The notes under the pieces were generated by a model. It had not been told where the DNA came from, did no database searches, and saw only the letters and a list, made by a program, of their open reading frames with translations. Below, piece after piece: positions 1 to 8,425 of a stretch of DNA of 64,000 nt. Numbering within the stretch: position 1 is the stretch's first letter; each line of letters begins with the position of its first letter. Source of the stretch: Fibrivirga algicola (lineage in GTDB: Bacteria > Bacteroidota > Bacteroidia > Cytophagales > Spirosomataceae); the NCBI RefSeq assembly GCF_011742925.1, contig NZ_WAEL01000008.1, forward strand, positions 360,418 to 424,417, given 5' to 3'. The position numbers were made by a program, and so were the translations under genes.

Positions 1-137
1 CCAAGCCAGCTACCCATACCGATAACCAGCAGCGCTCCCAGCAAGTGAATTTTAGCGTTATTCTCGAATCGGAACAGATCGATCACACCCTGTGCGGCGA
101 ACCGGAAACTCCGAAAAACTTTACCAATGTCGATCAT
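1..137 (-). CDS. Diacylglycerol kinase family protein, 5' part only
   Basis: Reading leftwards from an ATG at 137 gives 45 codons open to the window edge. The product starts MIDIGKVFRSFRFAAQG and continues with FENNAKIHLLGALLVIG. This is the N-terminal pattern of small membrane kinases of the DgkA/undecaprenol kinase family: a basic amphipathic start, the conserved E-N-x-x-x-H segment, then a first membrane helix. The family phosphorylates diacylglycerol or undecaprenol with ATP at the inner membrane. An in-frame TAG lies just upstream, so ATG 137 is the only sensible start. It begins 21 bases after the stop of the DUF1361 gene and is probably cotranscribed with it. The C-terminal two thirds and the catalytic glutamate are outside the window. 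Confidence 0.75.
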   Translation of the reverse strand, partial: MIDIGKVFRSFRFAAQGVIDLFRFENNAKIHLLGALLVIGMGSWL

Positions 138-158
138 AGTAACCAGGAAGCCGGGCAG

Positions 159-881
159 CTAGTAGCGCGCTGCCGACGACACTTCCTTTTCCACGTAAAT
201 GTAGAACGCAACGTACAGCGTGGCTAATCCGAAGCCGTAGGTGAGCACTACTTTTTGCGCCAGTGGGTCATGCAGCGACGTCCACAAACTGCGGGTAAGA
301 ATCATGGGTTGAGTTATGATACTCCAGCTATTCCAGCGAATGTACCGGCCCAGGTAGATGCCAAAACCCGCCAATCCCTGACAAGCCATAATAAATGCCC
401 AGGCTGATAAGGGGCCAGCCAGGCTTCGTATGGTGCGGTGGGCCAGCAGGGTGCTATAGAGGCCAGCTAATAGGCCAGACAAGGCGCCTACAAAGATCAT
501 CAGCGTATCGAACCATACCAGGTTGCCGTCGGTCATGCGGAGGTGAAATAAATCGGTGATGATGTACGGCGCGTTGGGCATAAACAGCAGCCAGCCACCA
601 ACCATTGCCCACGATATCAGTCCATTGCGCGGTCCACGGCCCAGAATACCCGATTGGCGCAGATCGCGCAGTACCAGCATAACGCCTAGCGGAAACCAGG
701 CCAGAAAGAGGTTCCACACCAGAAAAATAAAGAACCACCAGTTGCCCGTAAGTAAGCCACGGGCGGTAGCTAACACGAAACAGGTACCCGTCAACAGGGT
801 CAGGGCAATAAGCCCCTTCCCTCTTGATGGTGTTACGGCGGGTAGAGTACGCTCTACCAAAAACTTAGTCGGATAAAGCAT
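159..881 (-). CDS. DUF1361 domain integral membrane protein
   Basis: 240 residues, almost entirely hydrophobic, with about six predicted membrane segments (near residues 22-43, 47-71, 88-104, 121-143, 155-177 and 208-230). The segment PNAPYIITDLFHL at about 102-114 is the hallmark I associate with DUF1361 proteins, whose function is unknown. The protein ends just before the diacylglycerol-kinase-like gene, suggesting a two-gene unit and a loose link to envelope lipids, which is inference only. The start at 881 gives a short cytoplasmic N-terminus before the first helix and has no strong Shine-Dalgarno site, as is usual in this phylum. Confidence 0.8.
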   Translation of the reverse strand: MLYPTKFLVERTLPAVTPSRGKGLIALTLLTGTCFVLATARGLLTGNWWFFIFLVWNLFLAWFPLGVMLVLRDLRQSGILGRGPRNGLISWAMVGGWLLFMPNAPYIITDLFHLRMTDGNLVWFDTLMIFVGALSGLLAGLYSTLLAHRTIRSLAGPLSAWAFIMACQGLAGFGIYLGRYIRWNSWSIITQPMILTRSLWTSLHDPLAQKVVLTYGFGLATLYVAFYIYVEKEVSSAARY

Positions 882-1058
882 TGTGCTGAAAGTACTTTGA
901 GTTGCAAAGTAAATAGAACGTACCTACACAATCCTAGTAAGCAGAAAAAAATAGTTAGCAAATTGATTAAGCGGGACATACCGATTTGCCCCACAGTTAC
1001 GCAGAATGTTTTCGAGTAAGCCCCCAATAAACTCGCTGCGTACCTCCGTGGCAAACCG

Positions 1059-2162
1059 TTATTTTCCAATTTTCACCCGCATCACCTCGTAGGGTCGTTT
1101 GCGCGTGTCTTTACCGCCGTTGTTCTTGGCCATGTGGTCAATCTGCGAGGTCGTCACGTACAGGTAACCGTCGTGGATAGCATAACTATCCGGCCATTGC
1201 AGCAGCACCGTGTCTTTCACCAAATTGGTGCGTTTCAGAGGCGGCTTCGGGTTGCCGCTGGTTTGCAGGCTATACAAGTCATAGTTCAGGATGTCGCCCA
1301 GATACAGGTTGCCTGCCTCATCGATGATCATGCCATCGGTGGTAGTGTAGTGGCCCAGGTCTTCTACTTTCGCTTTCAGGTCAGCGTCGCTCATCGCCGC
1401 ATCGCGCAAGGCGGCCGTAGCGATGCGGTACAGCCGGTCGTCAGTCAGCGACTTGTAGTAGAGCATATCACCGTCGGGAGTCAGGGCCAAACCGTCGGAA
1501 TTGAACCGCACCGGCCCTTTATCGTCGCGCAGTTCGCGCCCATCGATGATGAATTTGAAGGTCGGGTCTGATTTCACCGATTTGTCGCCTTGTAGCTTCA
1601 TGGTGATCTTACCGCTGTTGATGTCGATGATGGCAATACCGCCGTTTTTCGATTCGGTTATGTAGACCACTTCCCGCTGCGTATCGACCCGGATATCGTT
1701 GAGGTAGCTATCTGGCCCCACCACGTTTTTGAACGAGTATTGCCGAATCACTTTATTAGTCGCCAGGTCGAAGCAGACCAGTTTGTGGGCATCCCGATAC
1801 ACGCCTTTCTGTTTAGGGCTTGCCGGATCGATCACCCAGAGCCGGTCTTTAGCATCGACGAACTCCGACTGCACGCAGACCCATTTATTGGTTGGGTCCT
1901 GCCCCACCTTCCAGCTGTTCCAGCTAGCATCGGGGTAGGGTTTTACTGAGCCGTCTTTCAGTACCTCTACCAGCGCATACTTGTAGGTATCAGACCAATA
2001 GGGGTAGTTAACAAAAATCCGCCCTGCCTTCGACACCGCTACGCCTGTCAGCTGGTAGGTGTTGTCTTTAAAAACAGGCTCTAGCTTTGCCTGCGCCTGT
2101 ACACCCAGATACGTACCCATAAAGGCCACACAAAGAGCCAGTTGACTAATCCACTTTTTCAT
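1059..2162 (-). CDS. Secreted MRJP/yellow-like beta-propeller protein
   Basis: 367 residues with a signal peptide (MKKWISQLALCVAFMGTYLG, cleavage likely after the AQA near residue 25). The mature part resembles the major royal jelly/yellow family, often named L-dopachrome tautomerase-related protein in bacteria. Supporting segments are NYPYWSD near the N-terminus, a LNDIRVD stretch, SDGLALTPDGDMLYY in the middle and a TTDGMIIDEAGNLYLGD blade. The fold is a six-bladed propeller related to SMP-30/gluconolactonase; the substrate cannot be read from sequence. It is divergent from the MFS gene at 2363, with a 200-base shared upstream region, so a joint role in uptake or metabolism of a small molecule is possible but unproven. 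Confidence 0.75.
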   Translation of the reverse strand: MKKWISQLALCVAFMGTYLGVQAQAKLEPVFKDNTYQLTGVAVSKAGRIFVNYPYWSDTYKYALVEVLKDGSVKPYPDASWNSWKVGQDPTNKWVCVQSEFVDAKDRLWVIDPASPKQKGVYRDAHKLVCFDLATNKVIRQYSFKNVVGPDSYLNDIRVDTQREVVYITESKNGGIAIIDINSGKITMKLQGDKSVKSDPTFKFIIDGRELRDDKGPVRFNSDGLALTPDGDMLYYKSLTDDRLYRIATAALRDAAMSDADLKAKVEDLGHYTTTDGMIIDEAGNLYLGDILNYDLYSLQTSGNPKPPLKRTNLVKDTVLLQWPDSYAIHDGYLYVTTSQIDHMAKNNGGKDTRKRPYEVMRVKIGK

Positions 2163-2362
2163 GATTGTTGAGTTATATCAGTCAAAACGGCGCAGGTACG
2201 TCGAAGGTTTGCTAACCTGAGTGATGGGGCCTCAACCCTGTTGGCTGGCGCAACCGACAAGGAGAAAAAAGTAACGACAGAACTGGCAGTGTTGTCTCAG
2301 CGCGACGTATCAATCGGTGCCGGCTGCGTTAGCTGACGGCAACTTATTCTTATATTTCCGGC

Positions 2363-3613
2363 ATGCAATCAACGCTACCGCCTACTCCTACCCCTACGCT
2401 TCGTGCGGTGCTCACCATGCCTGTGCTCGTCGCCGCGCTGGGTTACTTTGTTGATGTGTATGACCTGCTCCTGTTCAACATTGTGCGGGTGCCGAGCCTA
2501 ACCGAACTGGGGTTATCTGAGAAAGACGTTTCGCTGGTTGGCGGGCGTATCTACAACTTTCAGCAGGCCGGTTTGCTCCTGGGTGGCATTCTCTGGGGCA
2601 TTCTGGGCGACAAACGCGGGCGGCTATCGGTGTTGTTTGGCAGTATCATTACCTACTCGCTGGCTAACTTGGCCTGCGGTATGGTGCACTCGGCCGATAC
2701 CTACGCCTGGCTGCGTTTTATGGCGGGACTGGGTCTGGCGGGCGAACTGGGAGCGGGTATCACACTGGTTAGCGAAGTGCTGCCTAAACACCTGCGCGGT
2801 TACGGCTCGTCGGTGGTGGCGGGCGTGGGTCTGTTGGGGGCAGTAGCCGCTTTCCTAACCGTGCAGGTTACGGGCAACTGGCGACTGACGTACCTGATTG
2901 GCGGTGGCCTGGGACTGGCCCTGCTGGTACTTCGCCTGGGCGTGCTGGAATCCGGGCTGTATAAAGATGTAGTGCAGTCGGCAGTGAAGCGGGGTAACTT
3001 TGGCGTGTTCTTCACCAACCGCGACCGGTTCCTGCGGTACATGCGCTGCATGGGCATTTCGCTGCCCACCTATTTTATCATTGGCCTGCTGGCTACGTTT
3101 GGCAATGAATTTGGCAAAGCGCTGGGCATCGACACCCCCATTTTACCCGGCAAATGCGTGATGTACACTTACATCGGTATGGCGGCGGGTGATCTGTTCA
3201 GCGGTTTTTTCAGCCAATGGCTGCGGTCGCGACGGGCGGCCATTGGCTGGATGATGGCCTTTACGGGTGCCTTCGCCGCCTTGTTTTTGTCGGGGGCCAT
3301 CAACTCGGCCCCAGTTTTTTACGTCGTTTGCGGCTGTATGGGCTTCGGCATTGGCTACATCGCCATGTTCCTGACGGTTACCGCCGAGAGTTTTGGTACC
3401 AACCTGCGTGCTACGGCTACTACCTCGGTCGCCAACAACGTGCGGGCCACCACCCTACTGAGTATTCCGGCCTTTCAATACCTGAAAACGGTACCGTCGC
3501 TGGGTACGCTAGGGGCTGGCGCTCTTGTTGGCCTACTCTGTTTCGCCATTGGTGCCTGGTCGTTGTGGGCCATCGACGAAACGTACGGGAGAGAGCTCGA
3601 CTACGTGGAATAA
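2363..3613 (+). CDS. MFS transporter
   Basis: 416 residues with about 12 membrane helices. The signature loop between helices 2 and 3 reads GILGDKRGRLSVLFG, the expected G-x3-D-(K/R)-x-G-R motif of major facilitator permeases. The next block LGLAGELGAGITLVSEVLP matches the helix 4/5 region of sugar-phosphate or aromatic-acid type MFS proteins. The substrate is not deducible. A TATATTTC at 2351-2358 resembles the Bacteroidota -7 element TAnnTTTG; if used, the transcript would begin at or very near the ATG. No terminator is visible after the stop; instead the control array of the next gene begins 17 bases downstream. Confidence 0.85.
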   Translation: MQSTLPPTPTPTLRAVLTMPVLVAALGYFVDVYDLLLFNIVRVPSLTELGLSEKDVSLVGGRIYNFQQAGLLLGGILWGILGDKRGRLSVLFGSIITYSLANLACGMVHSADTYAWLRFMAGLGLAGELGAGITLVSEVLPKHLRGYGSSVVAGVGLLGAVAAFLTVQVTGNWRLTYLIGGGLGLALLVLRLGVLESGLYKDVVQSAVKRGNFGVFFTNRDRFLRYMRCMGISLPTYFIIGLLATFGNEFGKALGIDTPILPGKCVMYTYIGMAAGDLFSGFFSQWLRSRRAAIGWMMAFTGAFAALFLSGAINSAPVFYVVCGCMGFGIGYIAMFLTVTAESFGTNLRATATTSVANNVRATTLLSIPAFQYLKTVPSLGTLGAGALVGLLCFAIGAWSLWAIDETYGRELDYVE

Positions 3614-3629
3614 ACGGTCGGTTGTCCTT

Positions 3630-3667
3630 CTAAGGAGTTTCTAAGACGTGCTTAAGTTGGTTCTAAG
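3630..3667 (+). promoter_or_regulatory. Four-unit 11-bp-periodic CTAAG array upstream of treZ-like gene
   Basis: Pentamers CTAAG, CTAAG, TTAAG and CTAAG start at 3630, 3641, 3652 and 3663, an exact 11-base period. A CTTG follows 14 bases after the last unit (3681-3684), where the -7 element should lie. Direct repeats with 11-bp spacing just upstream of the core promoter are typical of OmpR/PhoB-family response regulators, so this is probably an activator site. The regulator itself is not in the window. The same layout precedes three other genes in this island. Confidence 0.75.
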
Positions 3668-3740
3668 GTGACCAATGGATCTTGCAAACTGGATGAGTAG
3701 CAGGCCTTTCCTGCGTATTCGCTCCCGTCCAGCAATAGCT

Positions 3741-4688
3741 ATGATACACCAACTCAACGTCAGCAAACGATCGATCGGGGTCACCTTCAACGCCAGTCAG
3801 GAAGCCGAAATAACGCTATGGGCACCCTGGGCCACCACGGTCGCCGTTAAACGGTACCGCGACTCGGCCATCCTGCCGCTCACCAGCCATGATAATGGCT
3901 ATTGGCAACTAACGACCAATGAACTCGCGCCCGGTGACCTGTACTCATTTGTGTTGAACGAACTGGATATCTATGCCGATCCGGCTTCGCTGGCGCAACC
4001 GCAGGGATTGTATGGCCCCTCACAGGCGGTAAGCACCGTTGATTTTTACTGGGAAGATACCTGCTGGGTCAACCCGCCCGCAGATGAATACCTTATTCAC
4101 CCTATAGACCTGCCTACATTTACCCCCGAAGGCACCCTCAACAGTGTGATCGGCCACTTGCCTGGTCTAAAAAAACGGGGTATCACTGCCATCAGCATAC
4201 GGCCGCTTACGCCGTTTTCAGATGCATCAGGCAAGTCCGTAACCAATGATTACCTGTTTGCCATTCCACCCACGTTTGGCGGCTATCGCCAACTGCAGCA
4301 CCTGGTCAATGCCTGTCATTATGAGGGCATCGCCGTAGTGATGACGGTTGGTTGCCCGACCACTTATCACCAGCAGATCAAGCACGTTTCAGCCGATATG
4401 CAGCAGCAAGCCCGTCAGCATTTCCTGATAGAAAACATACTGATGTGGTTTCGGGACTTTCATATTGATGCGATCCGGCTTGAGGTTGATCAATCGTGTT
4501 CCGACGCACCGACCTTACCAACCGACATCAGGGAATGCACCAATGCGCTGACAGCCAAAGACGGGCACCACTATTACCTGCTCGTGGAACAGGAAATGGC
4601 CTCAGATGCATCTGAAAAAACCTATCGGAACGACTGCCTTTATGATGAACCGTATGCCCACACGCTGCACGAGCTATTCCATAAGTAG
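3741..4688 (+). CDS. TreZ-like glycoside hydrolase family 13 protein, truncated and catalytically degenerate
   Basis: 315 residues from ATG 3741. A longer reading from ATG 3675 is rejected because that codon falls between the regulatory array and the expected transcription start. The order matches malto-oligosyltrehalose trehalohydrolase: an N-terminal CBM48-like domain (WAPWATTVAV), the linker DPASLAQPQGLYGPS, then TIM-barrel segments FTPEGTLNSVIGHLPGLKKR and FGGYRQLQHLVNACHYEG. The catalytic regions are damaged. Region I lacks the Asp-Asn-His set (VVMTVGCPTTY). Region II reads IDAIRLEV, with Glu248 where the Asp nucleophile belongs. The protein stops after region III (LLVEQEM), without the NHD region or C-terminal domain, about half the usual 600 residues. 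Probably a non-catalytic or decaying relative. Confidence 0.7.
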   Translation: MIHQLNVSKRSIGVTFNASQEAEITLWAPWATTVAVKRYRDSAILPLTSHDNGYWQLTTNELAPGDLYSFVLNELDIYADPASLAQPQGLYGPSQAVSTVDFYWEDTCWVNPPADEYLIHPIDLPTFTPEGTLNSVIGHLPGLKKRGITAISIRPLTPFSDASGKSVTNDYLFAIPPTFGGYRQLQHLVNACHYEGIAVVMTVGCPTTYHQQIKHVSADMQQQARQHFLIENILMWFRDFHIDAIRLEVDQSCSDAPTLPTDIRECTNALTAKDGHHYYLLVEQEMASDASEKTYRNDCLYDEPYAHTLHELFHK

Positions 4689-4707
4689 CGTACCGGTTGT
4701 TTTCTTT

Positions 4708-4738
4708 GCCTGACCATACCTCATCACTTTGGTCAGGC
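4708..4738. terminator. Hairpin between convergent treZ-like and treS genes
   Basis: GCCTGACCA (4708-4716) pairs perfectly with TGGTCAGGC (4730-4738) around a 13-base loop. It lies between the two convergent stops at 4688 and 4772 and is flanked by T-rich DNA on the plus strand, fitting a terminator that may serve both directions. Confidence 0.6.
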
Positions 4739-4771
4739 TTCCTGTCTGCAAAACGGCCATGAACTAACTAC

Positions 4772-7700
4772 CTAGGCACTTGCCGCGTCTGTCTCTGTAG
4801 GTACGTATGCCTGCTGTAGGTTCATTTCTGACGTGCTGTCGCCCATAATGGTCTGTATTAGCTGTAAAGGCAGACGTACCCAGTCAGGGCGGTGTTCCAG
4901 TTCGCTTGTCAGATCGGTCAATGCCTGTTCGAGCAGGAAGGTATCGATCAGCATCTGGCGTTCATCGGGTTGAGTCGGCACCAGTGAACTACCTTCCACC
5001 GTTTCCAGATAAGCATTCACAAAGAATCCGCTCAGATACCGCGCCCAGAGTTCGGCAAAAGGCAATAGCCGTGGGGCCTCATCGGTTGTCAGTTGGTCAT
5101 TCTGCACAAACCCTTCGTAGGCCACGTAATAAAACGATCGAATCATGGTGGCCACATCCCGCAGGGGTGACCGTTTCAGTTTGCGTTCGCTATAGCTTCG
5201 GCTCGCGTCGCCCCCAAAATCATGAATAAGCAAGTCGCGGCCAGTAAGCAGGATTTTGTCGAGTTGCAGGTTGCCATGAATCCGGATTTTAGCCGTATCG
5301 ATCTTTTCTCGGTAAATCCGTCTGAACAGAGCCAGTATGTCTTCTTTACGAGCCAGCACCCGGTCAACCTCCTGCCGTACAGCAGCAGGTAACTGCTGCA
5401 ACAGCGGCTGCTGTCGTTCGTAATTCGCCCGCACCAGCGACTGCAATCCAGAGAAGAGCGAGCGCTGATAATGCAGCGAGAACGCTTCGGGCGCCATTTC
5501 GTTCCGGCTCGTTTCAGAGGCCAGCGCCAGGTGCATCTGCCCAATCCGGATACCCAGCAAGCGCGCCTGTTCGGCGGCCCGTTGCCCAAGTAACTCCTGT
5601 GTCGCACCGGGCAGATCGCCAAATGTCGGAGCCTGGCTAACCGGCACGGGCGGGGTAGCCAGGATGATGATTAGCTGCTCGTTGTCGCGAGCCAGAATGC
5701 GCTCAATGTAGTTGGCGACCCGGTCCAGCACATACCCCTTTCCATCGCCGTGGCTCCCCTCCACCTGTTGCGCTACACCCAGCATCACCCGGTTGCCGGA
5801 TGCTACCAATTCGAGCGACCCCGCAAATGTGGGTACGTTGGCAAAGCCGGCATTTTCCGACAAAAAGCGGGTGAGTTCAGCGTCGGGGTTCGTGGCCAGG
5901 TCCACCTTCCGGTACAGCTTCAGTTGAAACTGGTTATCGTACGTTAGCAGCGCATAGCCATCTCCATTAATACTAAATTTCGACCTGGTATCTGGATGAA
6001 GTTGCACGTAGTCGCTAAGCAATGAAGTATGTTGAACCGACAATATGCCATCGGCTTTTTCCTGACTGCCAGCCATCGTCAGCAAGAGTGCCTGCTGCAC
6101 ATCGGTCGCGTACACGCCGTCGCAGAGCAATCCCGTCTGGTCACCGACCTGCAGCGTCGCCAGCACGGATTGCGGGCAGTTATTTCCTAGTTTTTCGGCC
6201 TGTAACCCCGTGGCAAAAGCAAGTAGTAACTGATAGGTTTCGGGTAAACCGCGTTCGTAAGCGACCTCAATCAGGAGCACATATGCGGTGCCCTCAGCCA
6301 GCGGCAACGGGGTCTGGCTGGTGACCGTGATTCCGTGCAGGACTTCTCTCTTTCCGCCAAACCAGTCTGCTTTTGCCAGGTAAGCGGGCAGTATATCGGT
6401 TTCCAGTCGTTCACGGGTGGGGGTTTGCAACAGCTCGCTCCATCTACTGATTTTGACCGCCGGTAGTTGGGTCAGGCTGACGGCCTCAACCGCCGCTTTT
6501 TCGAGCATGAACCACTGAAAATCGTGGGCCGCCAGCGTAAAGAAATATGCGCCCGTTTCGGAAACGGCGGGGAATGCATTTTTGCTGAATAGCTCCACTG
6601 GCACGTACCCACTGTAGCCAGCCAACTCAATCGGAGCGGGCTGTGCATACTTCGACAGGTTGATTACGATCAGCAGCGTTTCGTCTTCATAAGTCCGGGT
6701 AAAGGCCAGCACTTTCGGGTTCTCGACGGATAAAAACACCATGTCGCCCCGCCCGAACGCCTTGTGTTTCTTACGCAGGTGAATCATCCGCTTCATGAAC
6801 CAGAAGAGCGATGACGTATTGCCCCGCTGATTTTCTACGTTGACCGCCTCGTAGTGGTATTCTGGGTCAAGGATCGTGGGCAGGTATAGCCGGTGCGGGT
6901 TGGCAGTTGAGAAGCCCGCATTCCGGTCAGGCGACCATTGCATGGGGGTACGTACCCCATCGCGGTCACCCAGGTATACGTTGTCGCCCATCCCTATTTC
7001 GTCGCCGTAGTAAATCACCGGAGTACCAGGCAACGAGAACAACAGGCTGTTGAGCAGGTCAATCTTTTTCCGGTTATTGCCCATCAGCGGGGCCAGCCGG
7101 TGCCGAATGCCGAGGTTGATGCGGGCCCGGGGGTCTTTGGCGTAGGTTTTATACATGTAATCCCGCTCTTCGTCGGTTACCATCTCAAGGGTCAGCTCGT
7201 CGTGGTTGCGCAGGAAGATGGCCCACTGGCAGTTGTCGGGGATGGCCGGGGTCTGATCGAAAATGTCAGTGATTGGGTACCTGTCTTCCATTTGCAGGGC
7301 CATGAACATACGGGGCATCACCGGAAAATGGTAGTTCATGTGGCATTCGTCGCCGTTGCCAAAGTACGATGCTGACTCTTCGGGCCACATATTGGCTTCG
7401 GCCAGGAAGATGACACCGGGGTGATGCTCGTCGATGTGGGTGCGGAGCGTCTTTAGAAAGGCGTGGGTTTCGGGCAGGTTTTCGCCGTTTGTGCCTTCTC
7501 GTTCAAACAGGTACGGTACGGCATCGAGCCGGAACCCATCCACACCCAGTTCGCACCAGTAATCGATAAGCTTGAAAATCTCGGCCTGCACCGCCGGACT
7601 ATCGTAGTTGAGGTCGGGCTGGTGATGGAAAAACCGGTGCCAGTAGTACTGCTGCGCTTCCTGATCCCAGGTCCAGTTTGAGGTTTCAAAGTCCTGAAAA

Positions 7701-8155
7701 ATGATCCTGACGTCGCGGTATTGCTCTGGGTTATCGGTCCAGACGTAGTAATCCCGTTCGGGCGACCCTTTAGGTGCTTTGCGGGCCCGCTGAAACCAGG
7801 GATGCTGGTCGGAGGTATGGTTGATAACCAACTCGGTAATGACCTTCAGGTTGCGCTGATGGGCTTCAGCCAGCAGGGTTTTGAACTCATCGATCGTGCC
7901 GTAGGAAGGATTGATCGTGTAATAATCGGCAATATCGTAGCCGTCGTCACGCAGGGGCGATGTATAAAACGGAAGGAGCCAGATTGCCGTTACGCCCAGT
8001 TCCTGCAGGTAATCAAGCTTTTCGAGCAGGCCTTTAAAATCACCGATCCCGTCGCCATCACCATCTCGGAATGCCTTGATGTGTAGCTCGTAGATGATAG
8101 CACCTTTATACCAGAGCAGCATATCCGGGGCTGCTGATTTACGTTGAGTCATCAT
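4772..8155 (-). CDS. treS: Trehalose synthase / maltokinase fusion (TreS-Mak)
   Basis: 1127 residues from ATG 8155 (two adjacent Met codons). A 22-residue extension to a TTG at 8221 is rejected because it reaches the predicted -7 region. Residues 10 to about 540 are GH13 trehalose synthase, interconverting maltose and trehalose: GFRLDA holds the nucleophile Asp211, FLAEAN the acid Glu253 and FLRNHDE the third carboxylate Asp319. The C-terminal half is maltokinase-like, which makes maltose 1-phosphate for the GlgE route; its N-cap has LPAYLAKADWFGGK and its tail SPLRDVATMIRSFYY. In the kinase catalytic loop I read HGN (Asn962) where the family has HGD, and DFGGD where DFEGE is expected; Asp979 is kept. 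The kinase domain may therefore be inactive. Convergent with the TreZ-like gene. Confidence 0.88.
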   Translation of the reverse strand: MMTQRKSAAPDMLLWYKGAIIYELHIKAFRDGDGDGIGDFKGLLEKLDYLQELGVTAIWLLPFYTSPLRDDGYDIADYYTINPSYGTIDEFKTLLAEAHQRNLKVITELVINHTSDQHPWFQRARKAPKGSPERDYYVWTDNPEQYRDVRIIFQDFETSNWTWDQEAQQYYWHRFFHHQPDLNYDSPAVQAEIFKLIDYWCELGVDGFRLDAVPYLFEREGTNGENLPETHAFLKTLRTHIDEHHPGVIFLAEANMWPEESASYFGNGDECHMNYHFPVMPRMFMALQMEDRYPITDIFDQTPAIPDNCQWAIFLRNHDELTLEMVTDEERDYMYKTYAKDPRARINLGIRHRLAPLMGNNRKKIDLLNSLLFSLPGTPVIYYGDEIGMGDNVYLGDRDGVRTPMQWSPDRNAGFSTANPHRLYLPTILDPEYHYEAVNVENQRGNTSSLFWFMKRMIHLRKKHKAFGRGDMVFLSVENPKVLAFTRTYEDETLLIVINLSKYAQPAPIELAGYSGYVPVELFSKNAFPAVSETGAYFFTLAAHDFQWFMLEKAAVEAVSLTQLPAVKISRWSELLQTPTRERLETDILPAYLAKADWFGGKREVLHGITVTSQTPLPLAEGTAYVLLIEVAYERGLPETYQLLLAFATGLQAEKLGNNCPQSVLATLQVGDQTGLLCDGVYATDVQQALLLTMAGSQEKADGILSVQHTSLLSDYVQLHPDTRSKFSINGDGYALLTYDNQFQLKLYRKVDLATNPDAELTRFLSENAGFANVPTFAGSLELVASGNRVMLGVAQQVEGSHGDGKGYVLDRVANYIERILARDNEQLIIILATPPVPVSQAPTFGDLPGATQELLGQRAAEQARLLGIRIGQMHLALASETSRNEMAPEAFSLHYQRSLFSGLQSLVRANYERQQPLLQQLPAAVRQEVDRVLARKEDILALFRRIYREKIDTAKIRIHGNLQLDKILLTGRDLLIHDFGGDASRSYSERKLKRSPLRDVATMIRSFYYVAYEGFVQNDQLTTDEAPRLLPFAELWARYLSGFFVNAYLETVEGSSLVPTQPDERQMLIDTFLLEQALTDLTSELEHRPDWVRLPLQLIQTIMGDSTSEMNLQQAYVPTETDAASA

Positions 8156-8235
8156 GGTCACGTTGTTTGGGCCAGCCCACCACCCTACCAAACAGAACGG
8201 CGAAACTGGTTGAATGGGCAACTTGCGGCATTGGT

Positions 8236-8273
8236 GTAAGAATCGGCTTACAATGGGCTTAGAAATTCCTTAG
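8236..8273 (-). promoter_or_regulatory. 11-bp-periodic CTAAG array upstream of treS-mak
   Basis: On the minus strand the units CTAAG (8269-8273), CTAAG (8258-8262), GTAAG (8247-8251) and CTTAC (8236-8240) follow at an exact 11-base period. A GTTG at 8222-8219 lies at the same distance from the last unit as in the neighbouring arrays, so transcription should start close to 8212. Only 61 bases separate this array from the plus-strand array of otsAB. Confidence 0.7.
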
Positions 8274-8334
8274 AGGATCGGAAAACCGCTTTTTTGCCCG
8301 AAAAACACGGCTATGGGCAGTCTACAGGTAGGTT

Positions 8335-8372
8335 CTAAGGAGATTTTAAGATTAGGTTAAGTCCACTCTAAG
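8335..8372 (+). promoter_or_regulatory. 11-bp-periodic CTAAG array upstream of otsA-otsB
   Basis: CTAAG, TTAAG, TTAAG and CTAAG start at 8335, 8346, 8357 and 8368, an exact 11-base period. A TTTG at 8387-8390 follows, the 3' half of a Bacteroidota -7 element (GTCTTTTG against TAnnTTTG). The first unit and its flank, CTAAGGAG, are identical to those of the treZ-like array. Predicted role: an activator site of OmpR/PhoB type overlapping the -33 region. Confidence 0.75.
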
Positions 8373-8425
8373 TCAGTAGGCCGTCTTTTGGGGATGGACC
8401 ACGCGCCTACCAGCGCACCAACCTG

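Noticed and set aside
854..1069. 71-codon minus-strand frame between the DUF1361 and MRJP-like genes
   Set aside because: It overlaps the ends of both neighbours in other frames, has random composition (Cys and Leu mixed without a domain) and no supporting promoter or family match.
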